From Nitrosophilus kaiyonis (GTDB taxonomy: Bacteria; Campylobacterota; Campylobacteria; Campylobacterales; Nitratiruptoraceae), in NCBI RefSeq assembly GCF_027943725.1, contig NZ_AP025696.1, positions 434,001 to 498,000 on the forward strand: a stretch of DNA of 64,000 bases. Reading direction: 5' to 3'. Positions 10,856 through 18,643 of this stretch are shown one piece after another. The stretch's first letter is position 1. Every line of letters begins with the position of its first letter. The notes beneath the pieces are model-generated. The model was not told the origin of the DNA. It did not search any database and worked only from the letters and a program-made list of their open reading frames with translations. The translations under genes were made by a program, and so were the position numbers.

Positions 10856-10891
10856 AAGTTAAGCAAAGAGCAAGAGCTCTTTACTTAACTT
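10856..10891 (-). terminator. Hairpin overlapping the end of hsp20
   Basis: Two 16-nt arms (10856-10871 and 10876-10891) with a single mismatch and a 4-nt loop. The stop codon of hsp20 (10881-10883) is inside the stem. In the minus-strand RNA the hairpin is followed after about 15 nt by a short U-run, so it is a likely but imperfect intrinsic terminator. Confidence 0.6.
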
Positions 10892-11321
10892 CAATTTTTT
10901 TAACGTTTTCTTTTTCTTCAACTTTTGGAATTGTTAGATGTAAAACACCATCTTCAACTTTTGCTTCTATTTTTTCAGCATCTGCATCATTTGGAAGTGT
11001 AAATCTTCTTTCAAACTTACCAAAGAAGCTTTCAGTTCTTATATAACCTTTATCTTTTTCCTCTTTTTTAAATTTTCTCTCACCAGAAATTGATAAAACA
11101 TTGTCTTTTACTTCTACTTTAATATCCTCTTTTTTAACACCAGGAAGATCAACTTCTACATAATAAGCTTTTTCATCCTCTTTTTCATTAACTGCTGGAG
11201 CCCAAACTGTCTCTTTTGTAGGTGCTGGAACTGCTGCTCTTTCTAAATCAAGCATACTAGAGATTCTTTTTTCAATATCTCTTAACTCTTTGAATGGATC
11301 AATCATTGGTAACATAGTCAC
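10881..11321 (-). CDS. Small heat-shock protein Hsp20/alpha-crystallin
   Basis: ATP-independent holdase chaperone, 146 aa. The alpha-crystallin domain (about residues 45-140) has VDLPGVKKEDIKVEVKDNVLSISGERK and the GVLHLTIPK end. The C-terminal tail lacks a clear I-x-I motif after the domain (it ends KKIEVK), so oligomer assembly could differ. Preceded by a good ribosome site (AAGGAGG) and a consensus promoter. Confidence 0.95.
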   Translation of the reverse strand: MTMLPMIDPFKELRDIEKRISSMLDLERAAVPAPTKETVWAPAVNEKEDEKAYYVEVDLPGVKKEDIKVEVKDNVLSISGERKFKKEEKDKGYIRTESFFGKFERRFTLPNDADAEKIEAKVEDGVLHLTIPKVEEKENVKKIEVK

Positions 11322-11347
11322 CTCCTTTTTATAATTTAGTCAATGTA

Positions 11348-11377
11348 ATTATATCAAGTTTAGTCTATTATTGTCAA
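11348..11377 (-). promoter_or_regulatory. Consensus sigma-70 promoter of hsp20
   Basis: On the minus strand TTGACA (11372-11377) and TATAAT (11348-11353) are separated by 18 nt. The -35 box overlaps CTTGACA, which is 7 nt from ACTAAAC. This is a degenerate version of the HspR-bound HAIR inverted repeat (CTTGAGT-N7-ACTCAAG), so repression by an HspR-like regulator is possible but weakly supported. Confidence 0.65.
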
Positions 11378-11401
11378 GTTTATTATATTTTATAAACTTA
11401 A

Positions 11402-13249
11402 TTATTCTTCTATAACTCTGCCTATCTTTTTGTATAGATTCCAATAATATTCAACAAACATTGCAACTTTTTTATCTTTTGATGTATAAAAATTTCCTTT
11501 TTTAATCACAAATCTATCCAAAAAATCTTTTGGGTCTCTTTTTTCAAGATAAAAATCTCTTACAAGTTCTTTATAAACTGAAAAATACCACTCTTTTAAA
11601 TCTTCATATTTTGATTTTGTAATATTAACTTTTAATTTTTTATCAAATTCAAAAATTTTAGTATCAAAAAGAGCTTGAAGATGCAAAAGCGCTTCAATAT
11701 AATATGGCAACACCTCCGGTGTCTCTCTCCAAGATATAAGTGAAACTGCTCTTTGAATATTATCTTGAAGAACATATTCCCATAAATCTTCCTCTTCAAA
11801 CATAAAAAATGATATAAGTCCCCCTGTTGTTGCTTTAAACTCTTCAACATTTTTAAATTGTCCGGATCTATTCATCAAAGCTTCACTATTTTCATCCATC
11901 CAAAGAATATGTCCATATTCATGACCAATAGTTGTAATATCATATACTTTATGCCAAATATCTTCATTTTTCAAAATCTGCCTAAATTTTTTTGTTAACT
12001 CTTTACCAAATACCTCTTTTGTTATTTTCATTGGAGGTTTGGATTTTTGGCTCTCATATATCATATCAGCATATGCAAAAATCTTTTTTCCACACTCCTT
12101 TGAGACTTTTTCATCATTTGGTACAACTTGTGCGCTAAACAGCCCATTAAATTCAGCTCCATACCAAAATAGTGGCCTTCCAATATAAAGCTGAACACGA
12201 TTTAAATTTTCAAGACTATTTTTAAAAATAGATTCATTTTGCTTATCTGTATCAAGATAGAGTTTTTTAAAAGCAGCCTCTATATAGTTTTTTCTTTTAT
12301 TTGTTTTAAATTTTGGATTTATAATTCTTATATCCCACTCTAACGCTACCGCTTTTCTATAATGATCCTCATAATATTCAAGAGGATGACCTATCTGTAT
12401 AGGAGAGGTTATCTTCATCCAAGCTCTATCAACTTCAGCCCATTTAGGGATAAGTTTATCTGGGTCTTTTTCCAAAAAGGCTTCTTTCATTTTTATTAAA
12501 TAATCTACCCATTCATCTTCCAATCCAAAAATTTCATCTTTTAATTTTTTAAGCTCATATATAAATTCATCTATTCTTTTAACTACATTTTTAACCTCAT
12601 CTTCAAAAGCCTCTGCATAAGAGAGTCTTTCAAACTTGCCATTATTGATTCTCAAAACAGAATAAGATCTATCACCAATTTCACCCTCATGTCCCATATC
12701 CAATAGATTTTTTTCATTTAAAAGTTCAAATATTTTTTCTTCATCTCCATTAAAAAGTCTATAAAGCTCTCTATTAACTCCATTTACAATTTGAGCCATC
12801 CAAGAAGATTGCCAAGAGCTCATCTCTTTACCAACTTGATGGGTATGATAAATTATAGCTCTATAAAATTTTGTTAAAAGATTTTCTTTTTCTATTTTTT
12901 CTATAATTTTCTCAAATCTTTTTATATAAAAATCTGCTACCCAAAGATAGGCTTTCTCTTTAGCTTTTATAATATCTTCCTCATCAAATCCACTATCTTT
13001 CATAACAATAGTTAAACTATCTTCTCTTAAATTTACTATTCTATAAACAGCAGCTAATCTTGATTGATTATCTATAGGAAGATTTAAAAGGGTTAAAAAC
13101 TCATCAATAACTATTTCAAGATCGATAAGTTTTGTATCAATTATGCTTTTTTTCGTATCAAAAATATCATAAAATCTCTCTAACTCTTTTTGCTCATTTT
13201 CTACTATTTCATACAGTTTTTGTAAATCTTTATAAAACTTTTCTTTCAA
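11402..13249 (-). CDS. ciaB: CiaB-family protein with HExxH metallopeptidase motif
   Basis: About 615 aa, soluble, no signal peptide. Blocks such as GHEGEIGDRSY, PIQIGHPLEYYEDHYRKAVALEWD and the overall length match the Campylobacter invasion antigen B family as I recall it. Counted from the ATG at 13279, residues 453-457 are HEYGH, a zinc-binding HExxH motif, and Glu480 in EEFKATTGG is a candidate third ligand, as in gluzincin peptidases. The ATG at 13279 lies in a heptad repeat. TTG at 13249, 6 nt after AAGGA, is the better start. CiaB was described as a secreted virulence factor, but its presence in a probably free-living organism and the peptidase motif argue for a housekeeping oligopeptidase-like role (inference). 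Confidence 0.85.
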   Translation of the reverse strand: MKEKFYKDLQKLYEIVENEQKELERFYDIFDTKKSIIDTKLIDLEIVIDEFLTLLNLPIDNQSRLAAVYRIVNLREDSLTIVMKDSGFDEEDIIKAKEKAYLWVADFYIKRFEKIIEKIEKENLLTKFYRAIIYHTHQVGKEMSSWQSSWMAQIVNGVNRELYRLFNGDEEKIFELLNEKNLLDMGHEGEIGDRSYSVLRINNGKFERLSYAEAFEDEVKNVVKRIDEFIYELKKLKDEIFGLEDEWVDYLIKMKEAFLEKDPDKLIPKWAEVDRAWMKITSPIQIGHPLEYYEDHYRKAVALEWDIRIINPKFKTNKRKNYIEAAFKKLYLDTDKQNESIFKNSLENLNRVQLYIGRPLFWYGAEFNGLFSAQVVPNDEKVSKECGKKIFAYADMIYESQKSKPPMKITKEVFGKELTKKFRQILKNEDIWHKVYDITTIGHEYGHILWMDENSEALMNRSGQFKNVEEFKATTGGLISFFMFEEEDLWEYVLQDNIQRAVSLISWRETPEVLPYYIEALLHLQALFDTKIFEFDKKLKVNITKSKYEDLKEWYFSVYKELVRDFYLEKRDPKDFLDRFVIKKGNFYTSKDKKVAMFVEYYWNLYKKIGRVIEE

Positions 13250-13267
13250 ATTATTTCCTTTTTGTTT

Positions 13268-13375
13268 TACATTAGTCATTAGTCACTGGTCATTAGGAAT
13301 TGATTTTTCCTTCAGCCTTCAACCTTCAACCTTATATCTTCTCCACTATACAACTATACCCCTATTCCACTTTTA
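13268..13375. repeat. Mixed heptad/octad repeat gap between rdgB and ciaB
   Basis: It starts with TCATTAG/TCACTGG words (13268-13293), continues with TTCAACC heptads (about 13309-13330), and ends with 8-nt words of the CTCCACTA, TATACCCC type (about 13341-13372) and CTAATGA. The last codons and stop of rdgB lie inside the octad part, and a spurious ATG for ciaB in the first part. Confidence 0.75.
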
Positions 13376-13968
13376 CTAATGACCTTTAAAATCATCTTTG
13401 CAAGCTTCAAAGCTTTTGCTCTATGTGAAATTTTAGATTTTATCTCATTATCAAGCTCTCCAAGAGTTTTATCAAAGCCTTTTGGTATAAACATTGGATC
13501 ATATCCAAAACCTTTATCCCCTCTTGCTTCATCTATTACATATCCATGCATCCAGCCATGAACAACAAATTCTCCAACTTTTGAAACAATAGCAACAGCT
13601 GCGGTATAGTAGGCTTTTGTCTTTTTTATATCTCTTTTTTTAAGCTCATTTATAAGTTTATATAGATTATCTTTATCTGTAGCATTAGCTCCAGCATATC
13701 TTGCGCTATAAATTCCTGGCTCATTATTTAAAGCTGGAACACTTATACCACTATCATCAGATATAACAATTGCATTCGGATATTTATCTTTTATTTTTTC
13801 ATATATTGTTCTTGCTTTTATTAGAGCATTCTCTTTAAATGTTTTTCCATTTTCTTCAATTTCTAAATTTCCCAAAATATCTTTATATGGGATAATATTT
13901 TTAATATTCAAAATCTCTTTTATCTCTTTAATCTTTCCTTTATTTGAAGTGGCTAAAATAACTTTCAT
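13354..13968 (-). CDS. rdgB: XTP/dITP pyrophosphatase (RdgB/HAM1)
   Basis: Removes non-canonical purine nucleoside triphosphates from the nucleotide pool. 204 aa. Motifs: [15 protein letters not shown] at the N terminus, [42 protein letters not shown] and SHRAKAL. The last few residues (SGIGV) and the stop are read from intergenic repeat sequence, so the C terminus is probably not conserved. Confidence 0.96.
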   Translation of the reverse strand: MKVILATSNKGKIKEIKEILNIKNIIPYKDILGNLEIEENGKTFKENALIKARTIYEKIKDKYPNAIVISDDSGISVPALNNEPGIYSARYAGANATDKDNLYKLINELKKRDIKKTKAYYTAAVAIVSKVGEFVVHGWMHGYVIDEARGDKGFGYDPMFIPKGFDKTLGELDNEIKSKISHRAKALKLAKMILKVISKSGIGV

Positions 13969-14009
13969 TTTTTTGCCTTTTATTTGAAAATTAGTCGTAA
14001 AATAACAAA

Positions 14010-14276
14010 GGATACATCTAATAACTATTTATAGCTCATAGAAGGCAAAGATATTATAAGATTTGGATGAAAAATTTTTGAGGTTTAGCAATAGCTAAAT
14101 TGATAAAATTTTTCGCCAAAGATTGTGCTATATTTGCCTTCTCTATGGGCTTTGTCAGCTTATCCATATGCTGTGTTGCAGCTTCTTGACTATGCTTTAC
14201 ATAGCCTACGTAGCTGCGCCTTGCCTATGAACAAGCTGACAAAGCTATGAACTATAAATAGTCGTTAGAAGTATCC
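14010..14276. repeat. Structured element with 32-bp terminal inverted repeats and two inner hairpins
   Basis: The 339-bp gap between divergent rdgB and the MFS gene holds terminal arms at 14010-14041 and 14245-14276, complementary at 28 of 32 positions. Inside, a first imperfect hairpin pairs 14041-14079 with 14105-14141, and a second pairs 14149-14161 with 14233-14245, with a further CTATG/CATAG stem inside. The whole folds as a three-way junction. No coding frame is seen. It could be a non-autonomous mobile element, a REPIN-like unit, or a structured regulatory RNA. Confidence 0.75.
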
Positions 14277-14307
14277 TAAAACGAAATTCTATCATAAAGG
14301 ATTGTAA

Positions 14308-15636
14308 TTGAAAGAGATTGCAAAAAAGGTTCTACCTTTAAGTCTAATTGTAGCTCTTAGATTTTTTGGTCTGTTTATAGTTTTGTCTGTTTTAAGTCAG
14401 TATGCACTTACACTAAAAGGAGGAACTGCATTTTTAGCTGGGGTTGCAGTAGGTGGATATGCTTTCACTCAAGCAATCTTACAGGTTCCTTTTGGTGTTT
14501 TAAGCGATAAAATAGGCAGAAAAAAAACCATCCTTATAGGACTTTTGCTATTTGCAATAGGTTCGGTTATATGTGCAGTTGCAGATAATATCTATATTTT
14601 ACTTCTTGGAAGATTTTTACAAGGATCAGGCGCAATAGGAAGTGTTGTTACTGCAATGATTGCAGATTATGTTAGAGAAGATGAAAGAGCACATGCAATG
14701 GCTGTAATGGGTATGGTTATAGCTATGAGCTTTGCAGCGGCTATGATTATTGGACCTATCATTGGTGGTCTTTATAGTGTAAGTGCACTATTTTGGCTTA
14801 CAGCTATTTTAGCTATTTTAGCTTTGACTATTTTATTTACCGCAGTTCCTGAACCACCAAAAATAGTTCACCACTACTCTGAAGAGGAAGCAAAAATAAA
14901 ACAGGTTTTTAAAGATAAAGATTTAGTTAGAATGTATATTACTTTTCTATTTCACTCTTCTACTATGGCAATAGCATTTTTTATCATTCCAATTTTAATG
15001 AAACAAAAATTTAATATGGGAGCTGAGCATTACTGGAAAGTATATCTGCCAGCAGTAATATTTGGTATTTTATCCATGGGTCCAGCAGCAGTTTTTGGGG
15101 AAAAATATCATAAAGGAAAAGAGGTATTTATTGTATCTATCTTATTTATTGCAGCATCATTTGCATTAATGGGATTTAGCAGTTCATTTTTACTTTTTAC
15201 AATAGGTGCAGTATTTTTCTTTATCGGTTTTAATATGTTTGAGCCACTTCTTCAAAGTTTTGTTAGTAAGTTTGCCAAAGTTCATCAAAAAGGAGCTGCT
15301 TTAGGAGTAGCAAATACTTTTGCTTATATAGGAATATTTTTAGGTGGTGCAATCGGTGGTATTTTGTATCAATATGGAAAAGAAGTAGCAGTTGCTATAG
15401 CTGTTTTAATTGTTTGTGTTTTTTGGATATATTGGATAGTAGGAATGAGAAATCCAGGAGTCAGAGCAAATCTTTTTTTAAATTTTGAAGAATATGATAA
15501 GGAAAAGCTACCTGGATTAAAAGTTATGGAAGGAGTTACAGATTTTTATGTAAATGAAACAGAAAAAATTATTGTTGTTAAATATGATAAAGAAAAACTT
15601 GATGAAAATGAAATAAAAGAGTTTTTGAAAAAGTAA
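14308..15636 (+). CDS. MFS transporter with C-terminal ferredoxin-like extension
   Basis: 442 aa, about 12 membrane segments. The cytoplasmic loop 2-3 motif GVLSDKIGRKKTI is the classic MFS motif A, and the drug:H+ antiporter-type motif C region is near GPIIGGLYS. The last about 60 residues (KVMEGVTDFYVNETEKIIVVKYDKEKLDENEIKEFL) are soluble and follow the beta-alpha-beta-beta pattern of small metal-binding-like domains, without CxxC. Substrate unknown; drug or small-metabolite efflux is the generic guess. The start is TTG, 6 nt after AAGGA. The gene is flanked on both sides by nested-hairpin DNA elements. Confidence 0.85.
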   Translation: MKEIAKKVLPLSLIVALRFFGLFIVLSVLSQYALTLKGGTAFLAGVAVGGYAFTQAILQVPFGVLSDKIGRKKTILIGLLLFAIGSVICAVADNIYILLLGRFLQGSGAIGSVVTAMIADYVREDERAHAMAVMGMVIAMSFAAAMIIGPIIGGLYSVSALFWLTAILAILALTILFTAVPEPPKIVHHYSEEEAKIKQVFKDKDLVRMYITFLFHSSTMAIAFFIIPILMKQKFNMGAEHYWKVYLPAVIFGILSMGPAAVFGEKYHKGKEVFIVSILFIAASFALMGFSSSFLLFTIGAVFFFIGFNMFEPLLQSFVSKFAKVHQKGAALGVANTFAYIGIFLGGAIGGILYQYGKEVAVAIAVLIVCVFWIYWIVGMRNPGVRANLFLNFEEYDKEKLPGLKVMEGVTDFYVNETEKIIVVKYDKEKLDENEIKEFLKK

Positions 15637-15639
15637 AGT

Positions 15640-15885
15640 TAATTTGACATCAGGCATTAGACATTATTGAGATCTCTGAAAAATTACAAATTGAACGAAG
15701 GCTTTGAAATTTTAGCTTGAAAATTTTATGTTGGCCTTTAGGCCAAAAAAGTGCACTTACCCCTAAGGGCGCTTGCGTTTGCACTTTTTAATAAAATTTT
15801 TAAGCGTTAGTTAACTAAAAATTTCAACTCGCCTGAGTGAAATTTGGTAATTTTTCAGAACATTCAATTCCAAATTTCTAATATA
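15640..15885. repeat. Nested-hairpin element between convergent genes, flanked by heptads
   Basis: Outer arms 15675-15687 and 15847-15859 are perfectly complementary (13 bp). Inside are a TTGGCC-loop-GGCCAA hairpin and an AAAAAGTGCA/TGCACTTTTT stem enclosing CCCT-A-AGGG. On either side are degraded heptads (GACATTA; CAATTCC). It lies between the ends of the MFS gene and the thioredoxin-like gene and can act as a bidirectional terminator. Confidence 0.7.
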
Positions 15886-15889
15886 TCAA

Positions 15890-16402
15890 TTATTTTTTAC
15901 TCATTTTCTCAATTAATTTTCCCATAGTAGCCTCATCCATCATACCAAGATGATAACCTTTGTATGTACCATTTACATCGAAAAATAGTAAATAAGGAAT
16001 TGATCCTCTCCAACCTGTGAGTTTAGATATATACTCTACAAACTCTTGATTTCCTTGCATATAATCAGCTATAGGAAAATTAACACCTCTATTTTGTATC
16101 ATACTATAATCTTTTATATCAAGAGGTTCTTGAACATGAAGACCAATAATTTGAAGAGTGTTTTTATATTTTTTCTGAATTTTTCCAAGTATTGGCATTT
16201 CTGCTCTACAAGGAGGACAATTTTTTCCAAAAAAATCTAAAATTATTACCTTTTTTGGATACTCTTTTACCTTTATACCATCATCGTTTACTTCAATATG
16301 AATTTTTTCACCTTCCATTGTTGATAAAACAAAATTTTTTACATTTTGTGCGTAAGTTAGAGTAACTAAAAATATAGTTGCCAATAAAATTTTTTTAAAC
16401 AT
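15890..16402 (-). CDS. Periplasmic TlpA-like thioredoxin-fold protein
   Basis: 170 aa with a signal peptide (MFKKILLATIFLVTLTYA) and one thioredoxin domain whose active site is CPPC (Cys62, Cys65 in FGKNCPPCRAEMP). TlpA/ResA-type proteins reduce disulfides of apocytochromes or copper-site proteins outside the membrane. It lies 15 nt after moeA on the same strand, so the two are probably co-transcribed, although no functional link to molybdopterin is known. The partner electron donor is not in the window, unless the TauE/DsbD-like protein at 1960-2667 serves it (speculative). Confidence 0.85.
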   Translation of the reverse strand: MFKKILLATIFLVTLTYAQNVKNFVLSTMEGEKIHIEVNDDGIKVKEYPKKVIILDFFGKNCPPCRAEMPILGKIQKKYKNTLQIIGLHVQEPLDIKDYSMIQNRGVNFPIADYMQGNQEFVEYISKLTGWRGSIPYLLFFDVNGTYKGYHLGMMDEATMGKLIEKMSKK

Positions 16403-16417
16403 TAAATCTCCTTTATT

Positions 16418-17620
16418 TTATTTGATAAGCCATACATCAACTTTTTCACCTATCTCTTTATTTTTCTCTTCAGGAGATGTAATTATTAATCCAACATCTC
16501 CCAACATATTGGTTAAAATAGCACTACTTCCTACCTTTTTACCTTTAAAATCTGCAAAATATTCTCCATCTTCAAGATATATATTGCAAACAGTAAACTC
16601 TGTTTTTTTACTTCTTTTTACAAAATTTTCTTTTAGAGTCGCTTTTACTATTTTTGGTTTATAAACACTTCCTTTCATCTTATATAAAACTGGAAGGGCA
16701 TAAAGCATAAAAGTAACAGTGCTTGAATATGCAAATCCTGGAAGTGCAATAATAGCCTTATTTTCTTTTTTCGCAACCATAATATGTTGTCCTGGTTTTA
16801 TAACTACCCCTTTAAAGGCTACATCAGCTCCAATTTCATCTTTTACAACATCTTTTACAAAATCATAATCACCAACACTTACTCCTCCAGTTGTAACAAC
16901 AATATCTGCACTTTGTAATGCTTCTTTCATAGCTTGAATAATGCTTTTTTTATCATCTTTTACAGCTCCAAGCTCAATTACCTCTCCTCCATGCATTTTT
17001 ACAAGAGCTTCCAAAGTATAATTGTTTGAACTTCTAATTTGAGCTCTATTTTCTCTTTCTTGTCCAATTTCTAAAACTTCGCTACCAGTAGCTAAAATAG
17101 CAACTTTTGGTTTTTGAAAAACTTTTGGCATAACAATATTCAAACTTGCCATAACTCCAATTTCAGCAAAGCTTATTTGAGAGCCTTTTTTTATTAAAAT
17201 TTCACCCTTTTTGTAATTCTCACCAACCTCTCTAACACTAAAACCTTTGTCTACTGGCTCTTTTATAATAATCTCATTATCATTAACTTCTACATTTTCA
17301 ATAGGAATAAGAGTATCTGCTCCTTCTGGCATTAGTGAACCAGTAAATGTTTTTATACACTTTCCCTCTTTGATTTTAACTTTTTTTTCACTTCCTGCAG
17401 GATTGTCACCTAAGATTTTTATTCTTTTTTTACTTTGGTCTTCATATCTAATAGCATATCCATCCATAGCAGCTGTTTCATACTCAGGAGAGTTTGAAGT
17501 TGCAACTATATCTTCAGCTAAAACTCTATCTAAAGTATCTGTTAAAAATAGTTTTTGAACTCCAACCTCTTTAAAACTTAGTGAGTTTAAAATTTTCATA
17601 GACTCTTCAAAACTAATCAT
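16418..17620 (-). CDS. moeA: Molybdopterin molybdenumtransferase
   Basis: Inserts molybdate into adenylylated molybdopterin in the last step of molybdenum cofactor synthesis. 400 aa, typical. Recognisable blocks: SPEYETAAMDGYAIR, GDNPAGSE, FTGSLMPEGADTLIP, ILATGSEVLE, VVTTGGVSVGDYDFV and ALPGFAYSSTVTF. Start ATG. It is separated from moaE and moaD upstream by a 150-bp repeat gap, so it may have its own promoter or be read through. Confidence 0.96.
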   Translation of the reverse strand: MISFEESMKILNSLSFKEVGVQKLFLTDTLDRVLAEDIVATSNSPEYETAAMDGYAIRYEDQSKKRIKILGDNPAGSEKKVKIKEGKCIKTFTGSLMPEGADTLIPIENVEVNDNEIIIKEPVDKGFSVREVGENYKKGEILIKKGSQISFAEIGVMASLNIVMPKVFQKPKVAILATGSEVLEIGQERENRAQIRSSNNYTLEALVKMHGGEVIELGAVKDDKKSIIQAMKEALQSADIVVTTGGVSVGDYDFVKDVVKDEIGADVAFKGVVIKPGQHIMVAKKENKAIIALPGFAYSSTVTFMLYALPVLYKMKGSVYKPKIVKATLKENFVKRSKKTEFTVCNIYLEDGEYFADFKGKKVGSSAILTNMLGDVGLIITSPEEKNKEIGEKVDVWLIK

Positions 17621-17629
17621 TACTTTCCT

Positions 17630-17812
17630 TTATTTGACATTAGTCATTGGTCATTAGGGATTGGAAATTAGGAATTAGTATTGGTGTTAGTGTTAACTAC
17701 TACTATCCACTATTACTAAATCCTTCTCCCTTCATCCTTATCTCTTCCACTATCGAGCTATACCCCAATTCCACTAATTTCTAATGTCTAATGACCAATG
17801 TCTAATATACCT
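17630..17812. repeat. Heptad/octad repeat gap between moaE and moeA
   Basis: Begins with TCATTGG/TCATTAG and GGAATTAG words (17636-17680), passes through octads (TTCCACTA, TATACCCC) and ends with CTAATGT, CTAATGA, CCAATGT words (17776-17805). The ends are mutually complementary. The final array overlaps the 3' end of moaE and supplies its TAG stop. Confidence 0.8.
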
Positions 17813-18234
17813 GCCCCTTTTATCTTTTGGCTTCTATCTTTTGCATAAACTCTTTTTTTGTTAATAACATCATATTTCCAAATAGGAGCATTTGCTTTAA
17901 AATCTTCTACAAACTCATCAATTAATTCAAGTGCTACTCTTCTTTTCGGGCTAAAAACAGCAGCCATATAGCTTGAGGTATGAACAGGGACATCACCAAT
18001 AGAGTGAGCCATTTTTAAAAAAGCACCTCTTTTTTGTGCCTTTTCTTGCCAATTATCAAACCAACTTTTCAGTATTGGCTTATAAACATCAAAACTTAAA
18101 GCTTCAATGTCATTTTCTTCTCTTACAGTTCCAACAAAAGTTATAAATGCACCAAAATTTTTATCTTCACCCCATCTTCTCCAGCTACTAAAAATAGCAT
18201 CAACATCTAATGGTCCATCATATAACTCTATCAT
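17788..18234 (-). CDS. moaE: Molybdopterin synthase catalytic subunit
   Basis: Large subunit that, with MoaD thiocarboxylate, converts cPMP to molybdopterin. 148 aa from ATG 18234, which follows the moaD stop by 1 nt and uses GGAGG inside moaD's end as ribosome site. Blocks: FGAFITFVGTVRE, IGDVPVHTSSYMAAVFSPKRRVALELIDEFVEDFKANAPIWKYD. Its last residues (ILDIGH) and stop codon are encoded by a TCATTGG/GTC-type heptad repeat, so the terminus has been replaced or extended by the repeat array. Confidence 0.95.
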   Translation of the reverse strand: MIELYDGPLDVDAIFSSWRRWGEDKNFGAFITFVGTVREENDIEALSFDVYKPILKSWFDNWQEKAQKRGAFLKMAHSIGDVPVHTSSYMAAVFSPKRRVALELIDEFVEDFKANAPIWKYDVINKKRVYAKDRSQKIKGAGILDIGH

Positions 18235-18235
18235 A

Positions 18236-18463
18236 TTATCCTCCACAAACCGGCGGCAACAGCGATATTTTATCTCCATCTTTCAAATTCACATCTAAAT
18301 CTTGTACAATTTTATCATTTACCGCAACAGCACACTCTTTTAGCCATTTTGAAACTTCTTCATCATTTTGCAATTTTTTTGCTACCTCTTTTAGATTTTT
18401 TGCTTCCACTTTTATAGGCTCTTTTTTTATAGGACCCAAAAATTCTATTGTAACCATTTTCAC
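18236..18463 (-). CDS. moaD: Molybdopterin synthase sulfur carrier subunit
   Basis: 75 aa ubiquitin-like sulfur carrier. It ends in Gly-Gly (VCGG), which is adenylylated and thiocarboxylated by MoeB. LPPVCGG is the family C terminus. Immediately followed by moaE. moeB is not in the window. Confidence 0.95.
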   Translation of the reverse strand: MKMVTIEFLGPIKKEPIKVEAKNLKEVAKKLQNDEEVSKWLKECAVAVNDKIVQDLDVNLKDGDKISLLPPVCGG

Positions 18464-18507
18464 TCTCCAAAAAATTTGCTTTATTATATCAAAAGAGATT
18501 TAAAAAA

Positions 18508-18620
18508 ATAGGTTAGTAGGTTAGAAAATGGCAATTGGTGTATTGGTTATTAGTTATTGGTAAAAATCATATCTATTATACCAATTACCAATAACTAATA
18601 ACTAATGTCCAATGCCCAAA
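18508..18620. repeat. Opposed heptad arrays upstream of mqnA and moaD
   Basis: The left array has GTATTGG, TTATTAG, TTATTGG. The right array has CCAATTA, CCAATAA, CTAATAA, CTAATGT. It sits between divergent moaD and mqnA. An ATG in the right array (18605) would extend mqnA by 13 codons but is a by-product of the repeat. Confidence 0.75.
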
Positions 18621-18631
18621 ACGCATTATGC

Positions 18632-18637
18632 TATAAT
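18632..18637 (+). promoter_or_regulatory. Extended -10 box, probable leaderless start of mqnA
   Basis: TATAAT in the context TGCTATAATTTG ends 6 nt before ATG 18644, so transcription is expected to begin at or within a base or two of the start codon. There is no Shine-Dalgarno before this ATG. Confidence 0.6.
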
Positions 18638-18643
18638 TTGCCC

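Noticed and set aside
13250-13279. ATG 13279 as the start of ciaB
   Set aside because: It is part of a heptad repeat without ribosome site; TTG 13249 has AAGGA at 6 nt.
14010-14276. Intact insertion sequence
   Set aside because: Terminal inverted repeats exist but there is no transposase frame in 267 bp and no clear target duplication; reported as a structured element instead.
18235-18279. Extended moaE start at 18279
   Set aside because: It lies inside moaD; ATG 18234 follows the moaD stop with a GGAGG site and gives the normal N terminus.
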